A stretch of DNA of 64,000 bases from Jiella avicenniae (GCF_021390325.1 NZ_JAJUWU010000014.1:124001-188000), one strand, 5' to 3'. Positions 21,462 through 30,796 are shown, numbered from the stretch's first letter. Program-made: numbers and translations. Notes: generated from the sequence alone by a model not told the origin.

Positions 21462-22055
21462 ATGAGCGTCATGAGCGACCTATCAGCCATCGAGAAGACG
21501 CGAATGCGTGCCATGCGCAATGGCGTTTATCACTCAATGCGGCGGCAGTTCTTCGAGCGCTGCGAGCGCGTGGCCAATCTGGCCGTGCTCCTGCTCGGGG
21601 CGGCGAGCGTTGCTCAGGTCGCAGCCAAGACCTTCGGCGCCGACAGTTCCGGTCTGGTATTCGGATTTCTTGTGGCTGTCGTCGGTGGGTTGCAGCTGGT
21701 CTTCAACTTTGGTGGCCGTGCCCGGGACCACGCGATGTTCCAAGCCCGCTTCTACGGGCTGATGGCGCGCGCCGAGCGGCCCGGCGAGGATCCGGATCGG
21801 ACGGCTGCGGAGATCGAGAGCGAGATGGCGACGTTCTACGGTGAGGAGCCGCCCACCTATCATGTCGTCAATGCGCTCGCCTACAATGCCGTTCAGGACA
21901 GTTTCGGTCGCCCCGACAAACGCGCGCTTTTCAAGATCGGCTTCAAAGAGAACCTGTTCAAGAACGTCCTGCACTACTCGCCGAACGACCTGAAAACCTA
22001 TGGCGAGATCGAGGCCGACAAGCGGCACGACGGGGGCAAGCTCGCATCCGTCTGA
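21462..22055 (+). CDS. SLATT-like two-transmembrane protein
   Basis: About 197 residues. A short N-terminal helix (about 8-36) leads into two hydrophobic segments (about 37-54 and 63-83) separated by a short loop, then a soluble helical tail ending KRHDGGKLASV. This layout, with the arginine-rich RARDHAMFQARFYGLMARAE stretch directly after the second membrane helix, resembles SLATT domains, which are predicted membrane effectors in nucleotide-signal-dependent conflict systems. No cyclase, SLOG sensor or helicase partner is nearby; the only linked gene is the 64-residue protein upstream. ATG codons at 21462 and 21471 are both possible; neither has a strong ribosome site. Assignment is by topology and sequence feel, not alignment. 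Confidence 0.65.
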   Translation: MSVMSDLSAIEKTRMRAMRNGVYHSMRRQFFERCERVANLAVLLLGAASVAQVAAKTFGADSSGLVFGFLVAVVGGLQLVFNFGGRARDHAMFQARFYGLMARAERPGEDPDRTAAEIESEMATFYGEEPPTYHVVNALAYNAVQDSFGRPDKRALFKIGFKENLFKNVLHYSPNDLKTYGEIEADKRHDGGKLASV

Positions 22056-22058
22056 ACG

Positions 22059-23453
22059 CTACTGCGCGCTTTCGCCGGCCTGGGCGCTTTTCGGCAACGG
22101 CGTCTGGTCGAGCTTCGGCGCCAGCGGCCGGTGGCCGGCCTGATAGCGGTCGTAGATCCTCCGGCCCGCGGCGTAGGTCGCCACGGTCGTTCGCTCGTCG
22201 CCGAGGATCATCAGGGCGAAGAGTTCCTCGGCCAGCGTCTCGACCCGCTCCATGCGCCGCCTCAGCGGCGCCGTCGCCCGGCTGTCGAGAACGACGAGAT
22301 CGGCTTCGAGGCCCGGCGCCAGACGACCGACCTTGTCCTCGATCCCGACGGCTTCGGCATTGCCGGCAGTCAGCATGCGGAAGGCCTCGAAGGCCGGCCA
22401 TTTCTGCCCGTTCAGCGCCAACACCTTGTAGCCCTCGGCCGCAGTGGTCAGCATCGAGTAGGACGTGCCGCCGCCGATGTCGGTGGCAATTCCCGTCTTC
22501 AGGCCCAGCGCGCGGGAGGCGGCGAGGTCGTAGAGCCCGGAGCCGAGAAACAGATTCGACGTCGGACAGAAGATCGCCGAGGCGCCCTTTTCGGCGAGCG
22601 CCCGACGCTCGCGCTCCGACAGATGGATGCAGTGGCCGAACAGCGCGCGCGGTCGCACGAGGCCGTAGCGCTCGTAGACGTCGGTATAGTCCTTCGACCA
22701 GGGAAAGGCTTCGGCGACATAGGCGATCTCGGCGTCGTTCTCCGACAGATGCGTCTGGATCGGCAGCTCGGGATGTTCGGCGGCGAGCGCGGCGGCGGCC
22801 GCCAGTTGCGCCTCGCTGGAGGTGGGAGCGAAGCGCGGGGTGATCGCGACTTCCAGCCGCCCTCGCCCGTGCCAGGCCGCGATCAGTTCCTTCGTCTGTT
22901 CGTAGCCGAGTTCGGCCGTATCCAGCAGCCCCTCCGGCGCGTTCCGATCCATCATCACCTTGCCGGCGATCATGCGGAGGTTCCGCCGCTCGGCCTCGCG
23001 GAAGAACGCCTCGGCGCTCACCGGGTGGGTGGTGCAATAGACCGCGGCCGTGGTCGTGCCGTTCGCCGCGAGCGTATCGAAGAGGAAACGCGCCGCTTCC
23101 CCCGCGACGGCGCTGTCGCCGTAGCGGAGCTCTTCGGGGAAGGTGTATTTCGCCAGCCACTCCATCAGCTCGGTGCCGTAGGAGGCGACGACCTGCGTCT
23201 GCGGCAGGTGCAGATGCGGGTCGATGAAGCCCGGCAAGACGAGATGCGGCCGGTGGTCGACGAGCGGCGTGCCCGGATCGAGCCGGCGGACGATCACGGG
23301 ACCTTCGCCGACCTCGACGATGACCCCGTCCCTGACTACGACGATGCCGTCCTCGATGAAGCGGACGGCTTCCGCCTCCCCTGCGACGGCGGGATCGGCG
23401 TCGAAGGAGAGGAGTCGTCCGCGAATCGCGATCGTGCCGGCTTTTGCTGTCAT
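22059..23453 (-). CDS. guaD: Guanine deaminase
   Basis: 464 residues, amidohydrolase superfamily. It converts guanine to xanthine, feeding the xanthine dehydrogenase encoded upstream. Metal-site motif DPHLHLPQTQ (H80, H82) and later HLSEND, FGHCIHLS and TDIGGGTSYSM are those of guanine deaminases rather than of chlorohydrolases. The gene ends 3 bp from the convergent SLATT-like gene. It starts 31 bp after puuD and is the last member of the minus-strand purine cluster. Confidence 0.93.
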   Translation of the reverse strand: MTAKAGTIAIRGRLLSFDADPAVAGEAEAVRFIEDGIVVVRDGVIVEVGEGPVIVRRLDPGTPLVDHRPHLVLPGFIDPHLHLPQTQVVASYGTELMEWLAKYTFPEELRYGDSAVAGEAARFLFDTLAANGTTTAAVYCTTHPVSAEAFFREAERRNLRMIAGKVMMDRNAPEGLLDTAELGYEQTKELIAAWHGRGRLEVAITPRFAPTSSEAQLAAAAALAAEHPELPIQTHLSENDAEIAYVAEAFPWSKDYTDVYERYGLVRPRALFGHCIHLSERERRALAEKGASAIFCPTSNLFLGSGLYDLAASRALGLKTGIATDIGGGTSYSMLTTAAEGYKVLALNGQKWPAFEAFRMLTAGNAEAVGIEDKVGRLAPGLEADLVVLDSRATAPLRRRMERVETLAEELFALMILGDERTTVATYAAGRRIYDRYQAGHRPLAPKLDQTPLPKSAQAGESAQ

Positions 23454-23484
23454 CGGGGCGAAGATAGCGCCGTCCGCCGCGTTC

Positions 23485-24738
23485 TCACAGCCCCCGGCCC
23501 AGCCCCGGCGCCTTGCCGTCGGCGAGCCAGCGGGCCAGCACGTCCCGCTCGGCCGGTTCGAGGCCGGAGACGTTGCCGGGCGGCATGGCGTGGCTGCGCA
23601 CCGCCTGTCGCTCGATCAGCGCGGCGTAGTGAACGACGTCGTCCGAGGTTTCGAGCGCGATGTTCTTCGGCGGATGGATCATGCCCGGCCAGAGCGGCTC
23701 CCGCGCGTGGCACATCGAGCAGCGCGACAGGACGATCGCTTCCGCCGCCTCGAAATGCGGCGAATTGGCGAGGGCGACCTGCGGATCGCCCCGCCATTCG
23801 CGCTGCGCGGTCTCGGCCTCCGCCGCCTCTCGCCAGCCCGGCGCGCCGGACAGGGTGATGACGACGACGAAGAGGATGCCTGCGACCGGCCAGCACCACC
23901 ACAGCTTCTCGCCGGTCGCGTGCATGGTGTTGAAGAAGTGCCGGACGATCGCACCGATCAGAAGCACCAGCCCGGCGATCACCCAGTTCCACTCGGTCGC
24001 GAAGGCCAGCGGATAATGGTTGGAGAGCATCAGGAAGATGACCGGCAGGGTCAGGTAGTTGTTGTGCAGCGAGCGCTGCTTGGCCGCCTTGCCGAGTGAC
24101 GGATCGGGGCTCTTGCCGGCCTTCAGGTCCGCAACGACGATCTTCTGGTTCGGAATGATCAGAAGGAAGACGTTCGCCGTCATGATGGTCGCGATCAGCG
24201 CCCCGGTGTGGAGCATCGCGCCACGGCCGGAAAAAACCTGCGAGAACAGGAAGCTGGAGACGACGACATAGACGAAGAGCACGGCGAGCAGCGCCGTGTC
24301 GTTGTTCTTCAGCGGCGACTTGCAGAGGGCGTCGTAGACGACCCAGCCGAGCGCCAGACCGGCGATGCCGATGAGGCTGGCGCCCCAGACCGGCAGGTCG
24401 GCGACTTCCGGGTCGATCAGGAAGAGATCGGCCTGGACGTAATAGAGCAGGAACAGCAGCGCCGCGCCGGACAGCCAGGTGGAATAGCTCTCCCATTTGA
24501 ACCAGGTCAGCTCGTCCGGCATCGCGTCCGGCGCGACGGTGTATTTCTGCATGTTGTAGAAGCCGCCGCCATGCACCTGCCACGCTTCCCCCGAAACGCC
24601 CTCCGGCAGCTCCCGCCGACGCCTCAGGCCGAGGTCGAGGGCGATGAAATAGAAGGACGAGCCGATCCAGGCCATGGCGGTGATCACATGGATCCACCGC
24701 ACCGCGAACTGCAGCCATTCGGAAAGGTATGTCCACAT
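23485..24738 (-). CDS. puuD: Membrane urate oxidase with cytochrome c domain
   Basis: 417 residues. PuuD oxidises urate to 5-hydroxyisourate at the inner membrane and passes electrons to a fused cytochrome c. About eight hydrophobic segments span residues 5-310, with conserved His in MAWIGSSF- and HNNY-containing stretches; a C-terminal cytochrome c domain has CSMCH at residues 340-344 and the distal Met in SHAMPPGN. I start at the ATG at 24738 (MWTYLSEW); the frame continues upstream only by reading through an intergenic repeat. Product goes to UraH (35402-35761). Located between the BMP transporter and guaD. Confidence 0.93.
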   Translation of the reverse strand: MWTYLSEWLQFAVRWIHVITAMAWIGSSFYFIALDLGLRRRRELPEGVSGEAWQVHGGGFYNMQKYTVAPDAMPDELTWFKWESYSTWLSGAALLFLLYYVQADLFLIDPEVADLPVWGASLIGIAGLALGWVVYDALCKSPLKNNDTALLAVLFVYVVVSSFLFSQVFSGRGAMLHTGALIATIMTANVFLLIIPNQKIVVADLKAGKSPDPSLGKAAKQRSLHNNYLTLPVIFLMLSNHYPLAFATEWNWVIAGLVLLIGAIVRHFFNTMHATGEKLWWCWPVAGILFVVVITLSGAPGWREAAEAETAQREWRGDPQVALANSPHFEAAEAIVLSRCSMCHAREPLWPGMIHPPKNIALETSDDVVHYAALIERQAVRSHAMPPGNVSGLEPAERDVLARWLADGKAPGLGRGL

Positions 24739-24833
24739 GCGGGCTCGGATTCCTTGGAATGAAGAGACTATAGAAGGCTTGCGTCGGCGGGGCCGCCCTC
24801 GCTTTCCGAGGCAAGAAGCGCCGCGTCTCGGGG

Positions 24834-24879
24834 ACCCCCCCTCTGTCCTGCCGGACATCTCCCCCTCAAGGGGGGAGAT
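24834..24879 (-). repeat. Palindromic interspersed repeat, copy A
   Basis: Copy with the core TGTCCGGCAGGACAGAGGG on the minus strand beside a C-rich/G-rich hairpin (ATCTCCCCCC...GGGGGAGAT). A second copy in the opposite orientation lies 85 bp away. The type is common in intergenic DNA of Rhizobiales. Confidence 0.7.
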
Positions 24880-24964
24880 CGACCCTGCATGGACGCCGCG
24901 GCTCGCTTTCGACGTCGAAGCCGACACCGGCACATGAGAAGGCGAAACGGACGAAGTTGCCGTT

Positions 24965-25006
24965 CTCCCCCCGTGTGGGGGAGATGTCCGGCAGGACAGA
25001 GGGGGC
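24965..25006 (+). repeat. Palindromic interspersed repeat, copy B
   Basis: Same element as copy A but on the plus strand: CTCCCCCC-GTGT-GGGGGAG hairpin followed by ATGTCCGGCAGGACAGAGGG. The two copies can pair with each other as a large inverted repeat between puuD and the BMP gene. Confidence 0.7.
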
Positions 25007-25124
25007 GCCTTGGCACGAACGGTGCAAAGACAGATCCCCCACCCCTACCCGGCTCTTCGAGGTCCAACCAGCCTTTCGACCGGCTGAACCTCCGGAGCCG
25101 CCGGGCCGCCGGGCTTCTTACGCC

Positions 25125-26216
25125 TCAGCTCTGCACGCCCTCGACGTACCAGTCCATCTTCAGAAGGTCGGCATCCGGGATCTTCTCGCCGTCGGCCACC
25201 TTCTCTTCGCCCGCCTGGTTCTTGATCGGGCCGGTGAAGACGTCGTACGCGCCGGCCTTGGTGCGGTCGACCATCTCCTGGGCGGCCTTCTTCACGTCCT
25301 CGGGCATCGCGTCGTTGAACGGCGCCATTTCGAGGATGTCCTCCTCCATGCCCCACCAGATGTCGCGCGGCTTCCACTCGCCGGCGAGCATCTTCTCGAC
25401 CTCGTCGACGTAGTACGGGCCCCAGTGGTCGACGATCGCCGTCATGTGGGCCTTGGGCGCGAAGCTCGACATGTCCCAGGCCTGGCCGAAGGCGATGACG
25501 CCGGCCTCTTCGGCCGCCTGCAGCGGCGCCGGGGAATCGGTGTGCTGGCTGATCACGTCGACGCCCTGGGACAGCAGCGCCTTGGCGGCGTCGGCCTCCT
25601 TCGCCGGGTCGTACCAGGAGTTCACCCAGACCACCTTGGTGACGAAGTCGGGGTTCTTCGCCCTTGCCGCGAGGGTGAAGGCATTGATGCCCATGACGAC
25701 TTCGGGGATCGGGAAGGAGGCGATGTAGCCGCCCTGGCCGGCCTTCGACATCATGCCGGCGATGGTGCCGAGCACGGCGCGGCCCTGATAGAAGCGCGAA
25801 TTGTACGCGCCCATGTTGCCGGCCGTCTTGTAGCCGGTGGCATGGTCGAAGGCGACGTCGGGAAACTGCTTGGCGACCTTCAGCGTCGGGTTCATGAAGC
25901 CGAAGGAGGTGGTGAAGACGATGTCGTTGCCGCCCTGCGCCAGCTGGCGGATGACGCGCTCGGCATCGGGGCCCTCGGCGACGTTCTCGACGAAGCTCGT
26001 CTCCACCTTGTCGCCGAGCTTCTCCTCCAGGAACTTGCGGCCCTGGTCGTGAGCGAAGGAATAGCCGTAGTCGCCGACCGGGCCGACATAAACGAAGGCG
26101 GCCTTCACCTTGTCCTTCTTTTCGCCGATCGCGGCGCGGGCCGGCAGCCCGACGAAAGACGTGGCGCCGAGCGCTGCGGCACCGGCGAGAAGGCGGCGGC
26201 GGTTGGTTTCGAACAT
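25125..26216 (-). CDS. BMP-family ABC transporter substrate-binding protein
   Basis: 363 residues. Binding protein of the Med/BMP (PnrA-like) family, which capture nucleosides or purines in the periplasm. A Tat-type signal (NRRRLLAG, then a hydrophobic stretch ending LPARAA) covers about residues 1-28. The body has KAAFVYVGPVGDYGYS, HDQGRKFLEE and VISQHTDSPAP, standard for the family. The ATG at 26216 has AAGGAGA 8 bp upstream. It follows the two permeases and ATPase in one operon inside a purine catabolism region, so purine, oxypurine or nucleoside uptake is likely; the exact ligand is not shown by sequence. Confidence 0.92.
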   Translation of the reverse strand: MFETNRRRLLAGAAALGATSFVGLPARAAIGEKKDKVKAAFVYVGPVGDYGYSFAHDQGRKFLEEKLGDKVETSFVENVAEGPDAERVIRQLAQGGNDIVFTTSFGFMNPTLKVAKQFPDVAFDHATGYKTAGNMGAYNSRFYQGRAVLGTIAGMMSKAGQGGYIASFPIPEVVMGINAFTLAARAKNPDFVTKVVWVNSWYDPAKEADAAKALLSQGVDVISQHTDSPAPLQAAEEAGVIAFGQAWDMSSFAPKAHMTAIVDHWGPYYVDEVEKMLAGEWKPRDIWWGMEEDILEMAPFNDAMPEDVKKAAQEMVDRTKAGAYDVFTGPIKNQAGEEKVADGEKIPDADLLKMDWYVEGVQS

Positions 26217-26251
26217 CGAGGTCTCCTTGATCGTGAATGGCGAAGGGTCGG

Positions 26252-27175
26252 TCAGGCGGCAGCCCGGAAGGGCTTGCCAAGGCAGGCCGGCGCGGCCGTG
26301 CCGCCGCGCCTGGCGGCGGAAATGATGGCGAGGACGGCGATGGTGGCGATGTAGGGAAGCGCCGCGAGGACTTCGGGCGCGACCATGTTGAAGCCGGCGG
26401 CCTTGGCCTGCAGCTCCATGGTCATGACGAGACCGAAGAGATAGGCGCCGGCGAGCATGCGGCCCGGCCTCCACGAGGCGAAGACGACGAGAGCGATGGC
26501 GATCCAGCCGCGTCCCGCCGTCAGTCGCTCGGCCCACATCGGCGTCAGCACCAGAGAGTAATAGGAGCCGGCGAGCCCGGCCATCGCCCCGCCGAAGAGG
26601 ACGGCGAGATAGCGGACCTTGAGCACCGGATAGCCGATGGCATGGGCGGCGCTGTCGGATTCGCCGACCGCCCTGAGGATCAGCCCGGCCCGGGCCCGGT
26701 TGAGGAACCACCAGACGGCGAGGGTGAGGAGAAGGCCGAGATAGACCAGCGGCGAATGGCCGAAGACGAGGCGCAGCAGCGGCGACGAGGTCAGGAAATC
26801 CGGGAAGATCGGGCCGAGCGTCGGCGTGGTGATGCCGACGAAGGGCGCGCCGATCAGCGCCGAGACGCCGGTGCCGAAGATGGTGAGCGCGAGCCCCGTC
26901 GCCACCTGATTGGCCATCAGGGTGAGGACCAGGACGGCGAAGATCGCCGCGGCGAGCGCCGCGGCTCCCATCGCCGCCAACGCGCCGAGAACCGGCAGGC
27001 CGGTAGAGGTGGCGACGGCAAAGCCGGTGACGGCGCCGATCAGCATCATGCCCTCGACACCGAGATTGAGGACGCCGGATTTTTCGACGACGAGTTCGCC
27101 GAGGCCGGCGATCAAGAGCGGCGTCGCCGCGCCGGCGATGGTCATCAGGATCGCGACGAGAAGGTCGAGGCTCAT
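26252..27175 (-). CDS. ABC transporter permease (BMP/NupP-type, second subunit)
   Basis: 307 residues, about eight to nine hydrophobic segments, with the family motif EKSGVLNLGVEGMMLIGA near residue 31 and an EAA-like cytoplasmic loop around AVGESDSAAHAIGYPVLKVR. It is an inner-membrane channel half for the BMP-type transporter. Its ATG at 27175 overlaps the preceding permease stop by 4 bp (ATGA), and 35 bp separate it from the binding-protein gene. Confidence 0.93.
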   Translation of the reverse strand: MSLDLLVAILMTIAGAATPLLIAGLGELVVEKSGVLNLGVEGMMLIGAVTGFAVATSTGLPVLGALAAMGAAALAAAIFAVLVLTLMANQVATGLALTIFGTGVSALIGAPFVGITTPTLGPIFPDFLTSSPLLRLVFGHSPLVYLGLLLTLAVWWFLNRARAGLILRAVGESDSAAHAIGYPVLKVRYLAVLFGGAMAGLAGSYYSLVLTPMWAERLTAGRGWIAIALVVFASWRPGRMLAGAYLFGLVMTMELQAKAAGFNMVAPEVLAALPYIATIAVLAIISAARRGGTAAPACLGKPFRAAA

Positions 27176-28311
27176 GCCGCCACCGCCTTTCCCTTGCCCG
27201 ACGGCGCCGCTTCCCCCTCGCTCTTGCCGGCCGGCACGCCGGCGGGCGCCGCACGGCCCGAAACGAGGCGGTAGCGCACGAGGATGTCGGTCGCCAGCAG
27301 GAAGAACAGCATCATCGCCTGGAAGACGCCCGTCGCCGCCGCCGGCAGTCCGATCGTCGTCTGGGCGCTCTCGCCGCCGACATAGGTCAGCGCCAGCACC
27401 ATCGCGGCGAGAAGGATGCCGAGCGGGTTCAGCCGGCCGAGAAAGGCGACGATGATCGCCGTATAGCCGTAGCCGGTCGGAAACTGCGGCACCATCTGGC
27501 CGAACGGGCCGGCCGCCTCCAGAATGCCGGCGAAGCCGGCAAGGCCGCCGCCCGCCATCAGCGCGATCCACACCGTCGAGGCGGCGCCGAAGCCGCCGAA
27601 CGCCGCGGCTTTGGGGGCGAGACCGACCACCTTCATCTGGAAGCCCGTGACGGTCCGCGCCATGACCGCGAAGGCGGTGAGCGCCACGGCGGCGGCCAGC
27701 GGGACGCCGAGATGGATCAGGGTTCCCGGCACGACCATCGGCAGGGTCTGATCGGCGGAGAACATCGCCGTCTGGGGAAAGTTGAAGCCTTCCGGGTCCA
27801 TCCACGGGCCGCGCATGAGAAAATAGAGCAGCTGGATGGCGACGTAGTTCAGCATCAGGCTCGACAGGATCTCGTTGACCCCGAGCGTCGTCCTGAGCAA
27901 GGCCGGAATCGCGGCCCAGGCCATACCGCCGAGTATTCCGAAAACGAGCATCAGCGGCAGGATCCACGGGCCGGCCATGTCGAGGGTCGCCAAGGCGATG
28001 CCCGTGCCGGCAAGACCACCGAGAATGTACTGGCCCTCGGCGCCGATGTTCCAGACGTTCGCCCGAAAGCCGATGGCAAGGCCGATCGCGATGATCGCCA
28101 GCGGTGCCGCCTTCACCAGGAGATCCTGCCAGCGATAGGGATTGAACAGCGGCCTGACGAAGATTTCGAGGATCGCGCCGAACCCGTCATGACCGAGCAG
28201 CGTGAAGAGCACCGCGCCGACCAGAAGCGTCAGCGCGACGGCGATCACCGGGGCGGCCAGCATCATCATGCGGCTTTCCTGCCGCCGCGGCTCCAGACGA
28301 AGGAGGGTCAC
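27172..28311 (-). CDS. ABC transporter permease (BMP/NupP-type, first subunit)
   Basis: 379 residues, about nine hydrophobic segments; contains FRANVWNIGAEGQYILGG, the counterpart of the motif in its partner, and an EAA-like loop near VVGLAPKAAAFGG. I chose the GTG at 28311, which overlaps the ATPase stop codon (GTGA) and gives the usual short basic N-terminus (RLEPRRQESR) before the first membrane helix. A C-terminal Gly/Ala/Lys-rich tail of about 25 residues is not part of the conserved fold. Confidence 0.92.
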   Translation of the reverse strand: MTLLRLEPRRQESRMMMLAAPVIAVALTLLVGAVLFTLLGHDGFGAILEIFVRPLFNPYRWQDLLVKAAPLAIIAIGLAIGFRANVWNIGAEGQYILGGLAGTGIALATLDMAGPWILPLMLVFGILGGMAWAAIPALLRTTLGVNEILSSLMLNYVAIQLLYFLMRGPWMDPEGFNFPQTAMFSADQTLPMVVPGTLIHLGVPLAAAVALTAFAVMARTVTGFQMKVVGLAPKAAAFGGFGAASTVWIALMAGGGLAGFAGILEAAGPFGQMVPQFPTGYGYTAIIVAFLGRLNPLGILLAAMVLALTYVGGESAQTTIGLPAAATGVFQAMMLFFLLATDILVRYRLVSGRAAPAGVPAGKSEGEAAPSGKGKAVAA

Positions 28312-29897
28312 AGGGCGGGCTCCGGATGTCTCGCGCGGCCGGCGGGCGCCGTTCCATCCTCGGGTTCGGCGCCCCGCCCGGATCCATGAATGCCGCCCAT
28401 CAAAAGCCCGACGCGCTCGATCGAGATTCCCTTGACGTCCATCGGCTCCGAGAGGCGCCCCTCGTTGATCACGGCGAGCCTGTCGCAGAGCTCCAGAAGC
28501 TCGTCGAGATCCTGGCTGACGACGAGGACGGCCGCGCCCTCGGCGGCAAGATCGATCATCGCCTGGCGGATGAAGGAGGCGGCGCCCGCATCGACGCCCC
28601 AGGTGGGCTGGGAGACGACCAGAACCGCCGGATTCTGCATGATCTCCCGCCCCATGACGAATTTCTGCAGATTGCCGCCGGACAGACTTCCGGCGGAAGC
28701 ACCCGGCCCCGTCGCCTTGACGGAAAAGGCGTCGATGACCTTTGCAGCAAAGTCCCGCGCCTTCTTCGCCTTGATGACGCCGCCGGAGGCGAGGCCCATG
28801 CGGCTGCGGGCCGAAAGCAGGGCGTTGTCGGCGAGCGACATGCCCGGCACGGCAGCATGGCCGTTGCGCTCTTCCGGCGAGGAGGCGAGCCCGGCCCGCC
28901 GCCGCCCGCCGACCGAAAGGCGGGCCAACTCGGTGCCGTCGAGGCGGATCGAACCCGAGACGTTCTTCCGCTCCTCGCCGGAAAGCACGGCCAGAAGCTC
29001 GTTCTGGCCGTTGCCGGCGACGCCGGCGATGCCGAAGATCTCCCCCGAGCGGACGGAGAAGGAAACCTTCTTCAGGCTCGTGCCGAAGGGCGGCTCGCCC
29101 GGCGCCGAGAGTGCGGCGACGACGAAACGGTCCTCGCCATGGACGCAGCCCGCCTTGTCGGAGAGGTCCTTGAGGCTGCCGCCGATCATCAGTTCGGCCA
29201 TGGAGCGCGCCGATTCCTCGCGCGGATCGCACGTCCCGACCACCTTGCCGCCGCGCAGGACCGTGGCGGATTCGCAGAGCGCTTTGATCTCGTGCAGCTT
29301 GTGGGAGATGTAGAGGATCGAGCACCCCTCGGAGGCGAGGCGCCGCAGCGTTTCGAACAGTTGCTCCACCTCCTGGGGCGTCAGCACCGAGGTCGGCTCG
29401 TCCATGATCAGGAGCTTCGGCTGCTGCAACAGCGCGCGGACGATTTCGATGCGCTGGCGCTCGCCGACGGACAGCGTATGGACGTGGCGGTGGGGATCGA
29501 GGGACAGGCCGTAGGAATCCAGCACCTCGCGGACCCGCGCCTCGAGTTCGCGCCGCGGCGGCGGCTCGTCCATGCCGAGCGCGATGTTCTCGAGCACGGT
29601 CATCGCCTCGAACAGCGAGAAATGCTGGAACACCATGCCGATGCCGAGGGCCCGGGCCTCGCGCGGCGAGCCGATGTGAACGCGCTCGCCGTCGAAGGCG
29701 ATTTCGCCCTCGTCCGCCTGCTGGACGCCGTAGATGATCTTGACGAGGGTGGACTTGCCGGCGCCGTTTTCGCCGAGCAGCGCGTGGATCGCCCCGGCCG
29801 GCACGGCGAAGGACACGTGATCGTTCGCGACGACGCCGGGAAAGCGCTTGGATATGCCCTTCAGCTCCAAACGTGGCGCCCTCGCCTCTACCGCCAT
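28308..29897 (-). CDS. ABC transporter ATP-binding protein, double ATPase (BMP-type)
   Basis: 529 residues with two fused nucleotide-binding domains. The first has Walker A GENGAGKST, signature LSVGERQR and Walker B LLIMDEPTS; the second has a degenerate Walker A (GVAGNGQNE) and a signature LSGGNLQK, as usual for sugar/nucleoside-type ATPases of this class. It energises the two BMP permeases below. I prefer the ATG at 29897 with AGGCAGGA upstream over a GTG five codons earlier. It begins 80 bp after xdhC, so it may be transcribed with it. Confidence 0.93.
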   Translation of the reverse strand: MAVEARAPRLELKGISKRFPGVVANDHVSFAVPAGAIHALLGENGAGKSTLVKIIYGVQQADEGEIAFDGERVHIGSPREARALGIGMVFQHFSLFEAMTVLENIALGMDEPPPRRELEARVREVLDSYGLSLDPHRHVHTLSVGERQRIEIVRALLQQPKLLIMDEPTSVLTPQEVEQLFETLRRLASEGCSILYISHKLHEIKALCESATVLRGGKVVGTCDPREESARSMAELMIGGSLKDLSDKAGCVHGEDRFVVAALSAPGEPPFGTSLKKVSFSVRSGEIFGIAGVAGNGQNELLAVLSGEERKNVSGSIRLDGTELARLSVGGRRRAGLASSPEERNGHAAVPGMSLADNALLSARSRMGLASGGVIKAKKARDFAAKVIDAFSVKATGPGASAGSLSGGNLQKFVMGREIMQNPAVLVVSQPTWGVDAGAASFIRQAMIDLAAEGAAVLVVSQDLDELLELCDRLAVINEGRLSEPMDVKGISIERVGLLMGGIHGSGRGAEPEDGTAPAGRARHPEPAL

Positions 29898-29977
29898 GAA
29901 TTCCTGCCTCACCTCACCCTTTCGACCGCCGGACTATGGCATCCGAGGGCGCCCCCTGCCAAGCTTCACGGCAGCGA

Positions 29978-30793
29978 TTATTCCTGATGTTTTAACAGGC
30001 ACGTGGCGATCTCCGCCGCCGTCAGCGCCGCGATGACTTCGGGGCGCTTGTCGCGCAGCGCCGAGCCGCCGATCGGCAGCGTCAGCCGCGCGGCTTCGGC
30101 CTCGCGTCCTTCCCCGGCCAGATGGCGCCGGAAGCGCTCGCGCTTGGTGGCAGAGCCGATCATCCCGACATAGGCGGCGTCGCTGCGGGCGAGCGCCGCG
30201 GCGGCGATCAGGAAGTCGAGGGAATGGTCGTGGGTCATGACCACGTAGCCGGCGCCGGCGGGCGCCTCCTCGACTGCGGTTTCGGGCATGGCGGCTGCGA
30301 CGGTCCGCACGGCCCCCGTCAGGTCCGTAAGCGTCTCGGGCCGCGAATCGACGAGGGACACGGCCAAGGGCAGCGGCGCGAGGGCCTTTGCCAGAGCCCG
30401 GCCGGTATGGCCGGCGCCGAATATGATGACGGCGGGCAGCGCATCCCGCGCGCGCTCAACCTGTTTCGCAAGCTCTTCGAGCAGGGCGGCATCGAGCCGG
30501 CGAAACGACAGGTGCACCCTGCCGCCGCAGCACTGGCCGATCTCCGGGCCGAGCGGGACGTCGCACGCGCCTTTGGCCTCGCCCGCCGCAATCATCCGGC
30601 GCGCCGTGTCGATCGCCCCGAATTCCAGCCGCCCGCCGCCGATCGTGCCGGTGACGTCGTCGGCCGTCACCAGCATGCGCGCCCCCGCCTCGCGCGGCGT
30701 CGAGCCGAGGGCGGTCTCGACGGTGACGAGGATGGCGGGGGCGGAGCGCTGGAGGGCTGCGCGCGCGGTATCATGGAGCACGGTCAATGACAC
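29978..30793 (-). CDS. xdhC: Xanthine dehydrogenase accessory protein
   Basis: 271 residues. XdhC binds molybdenum cofactor, has it sulfurated and inserts it into xanthine dehydrogenase. N-terminal XdhC/CoxI domain (GSTPREAGARMLV, TIGGGRLE, QCCGGRVHL near residues 91-99) and C-terminal NAD-like Rossmann domain (VIIFGAGHTGRAL, MIGSATKRERF). It starts with GTG, only 3 bp after the stop of hicB, so it seems to be carried on the hicAB transcript rather than directly on the xdhAB one. The structural subunits lie upstream, beyond hicAB. Confidence 0.93.
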   Translation of the reverse strand: MSLTVLHDTARAALQRSAPAILVTVETALGSTPREAGARMLVTADDVTGTIGGGRLEFGAIDTARRMIAAGEAKGACDVPLGPEIGQCCGGRVHLSFRRLDAALLEELAKQVERARDALPAVIIFGAGHTGRALAKALAPLPLAVSLVDSRPETLTDLTGAVRTVAAAMPETAVEEAPAGAGYVVMTHDHSLDFLIAAAALARSDAAYVGMIGSATKRERFRRHLAGEGREAEAARLTLPIGGSALRDKRPEVIAALTAAEIATCLLKHQE

Positions 30794-30796
30794 ATC

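Larger units (their letters stand above)
24739..25124. other. Intergenic region with inverted repeats
   Basis: About 385 bp between puuD and the BMP binding-protein gene. Holds two oppositely oriented copies of a palindromic repeat (listed separately) and no acceptable gene; small frames across it are translations of the repeat. Confidence 0.6.

Noticed and set aside
24739-24933. 65-residue N-terminal extension of PuuD
   Set aside because: It reads through an intergenic repeat; the conserved protein begins at 24738.
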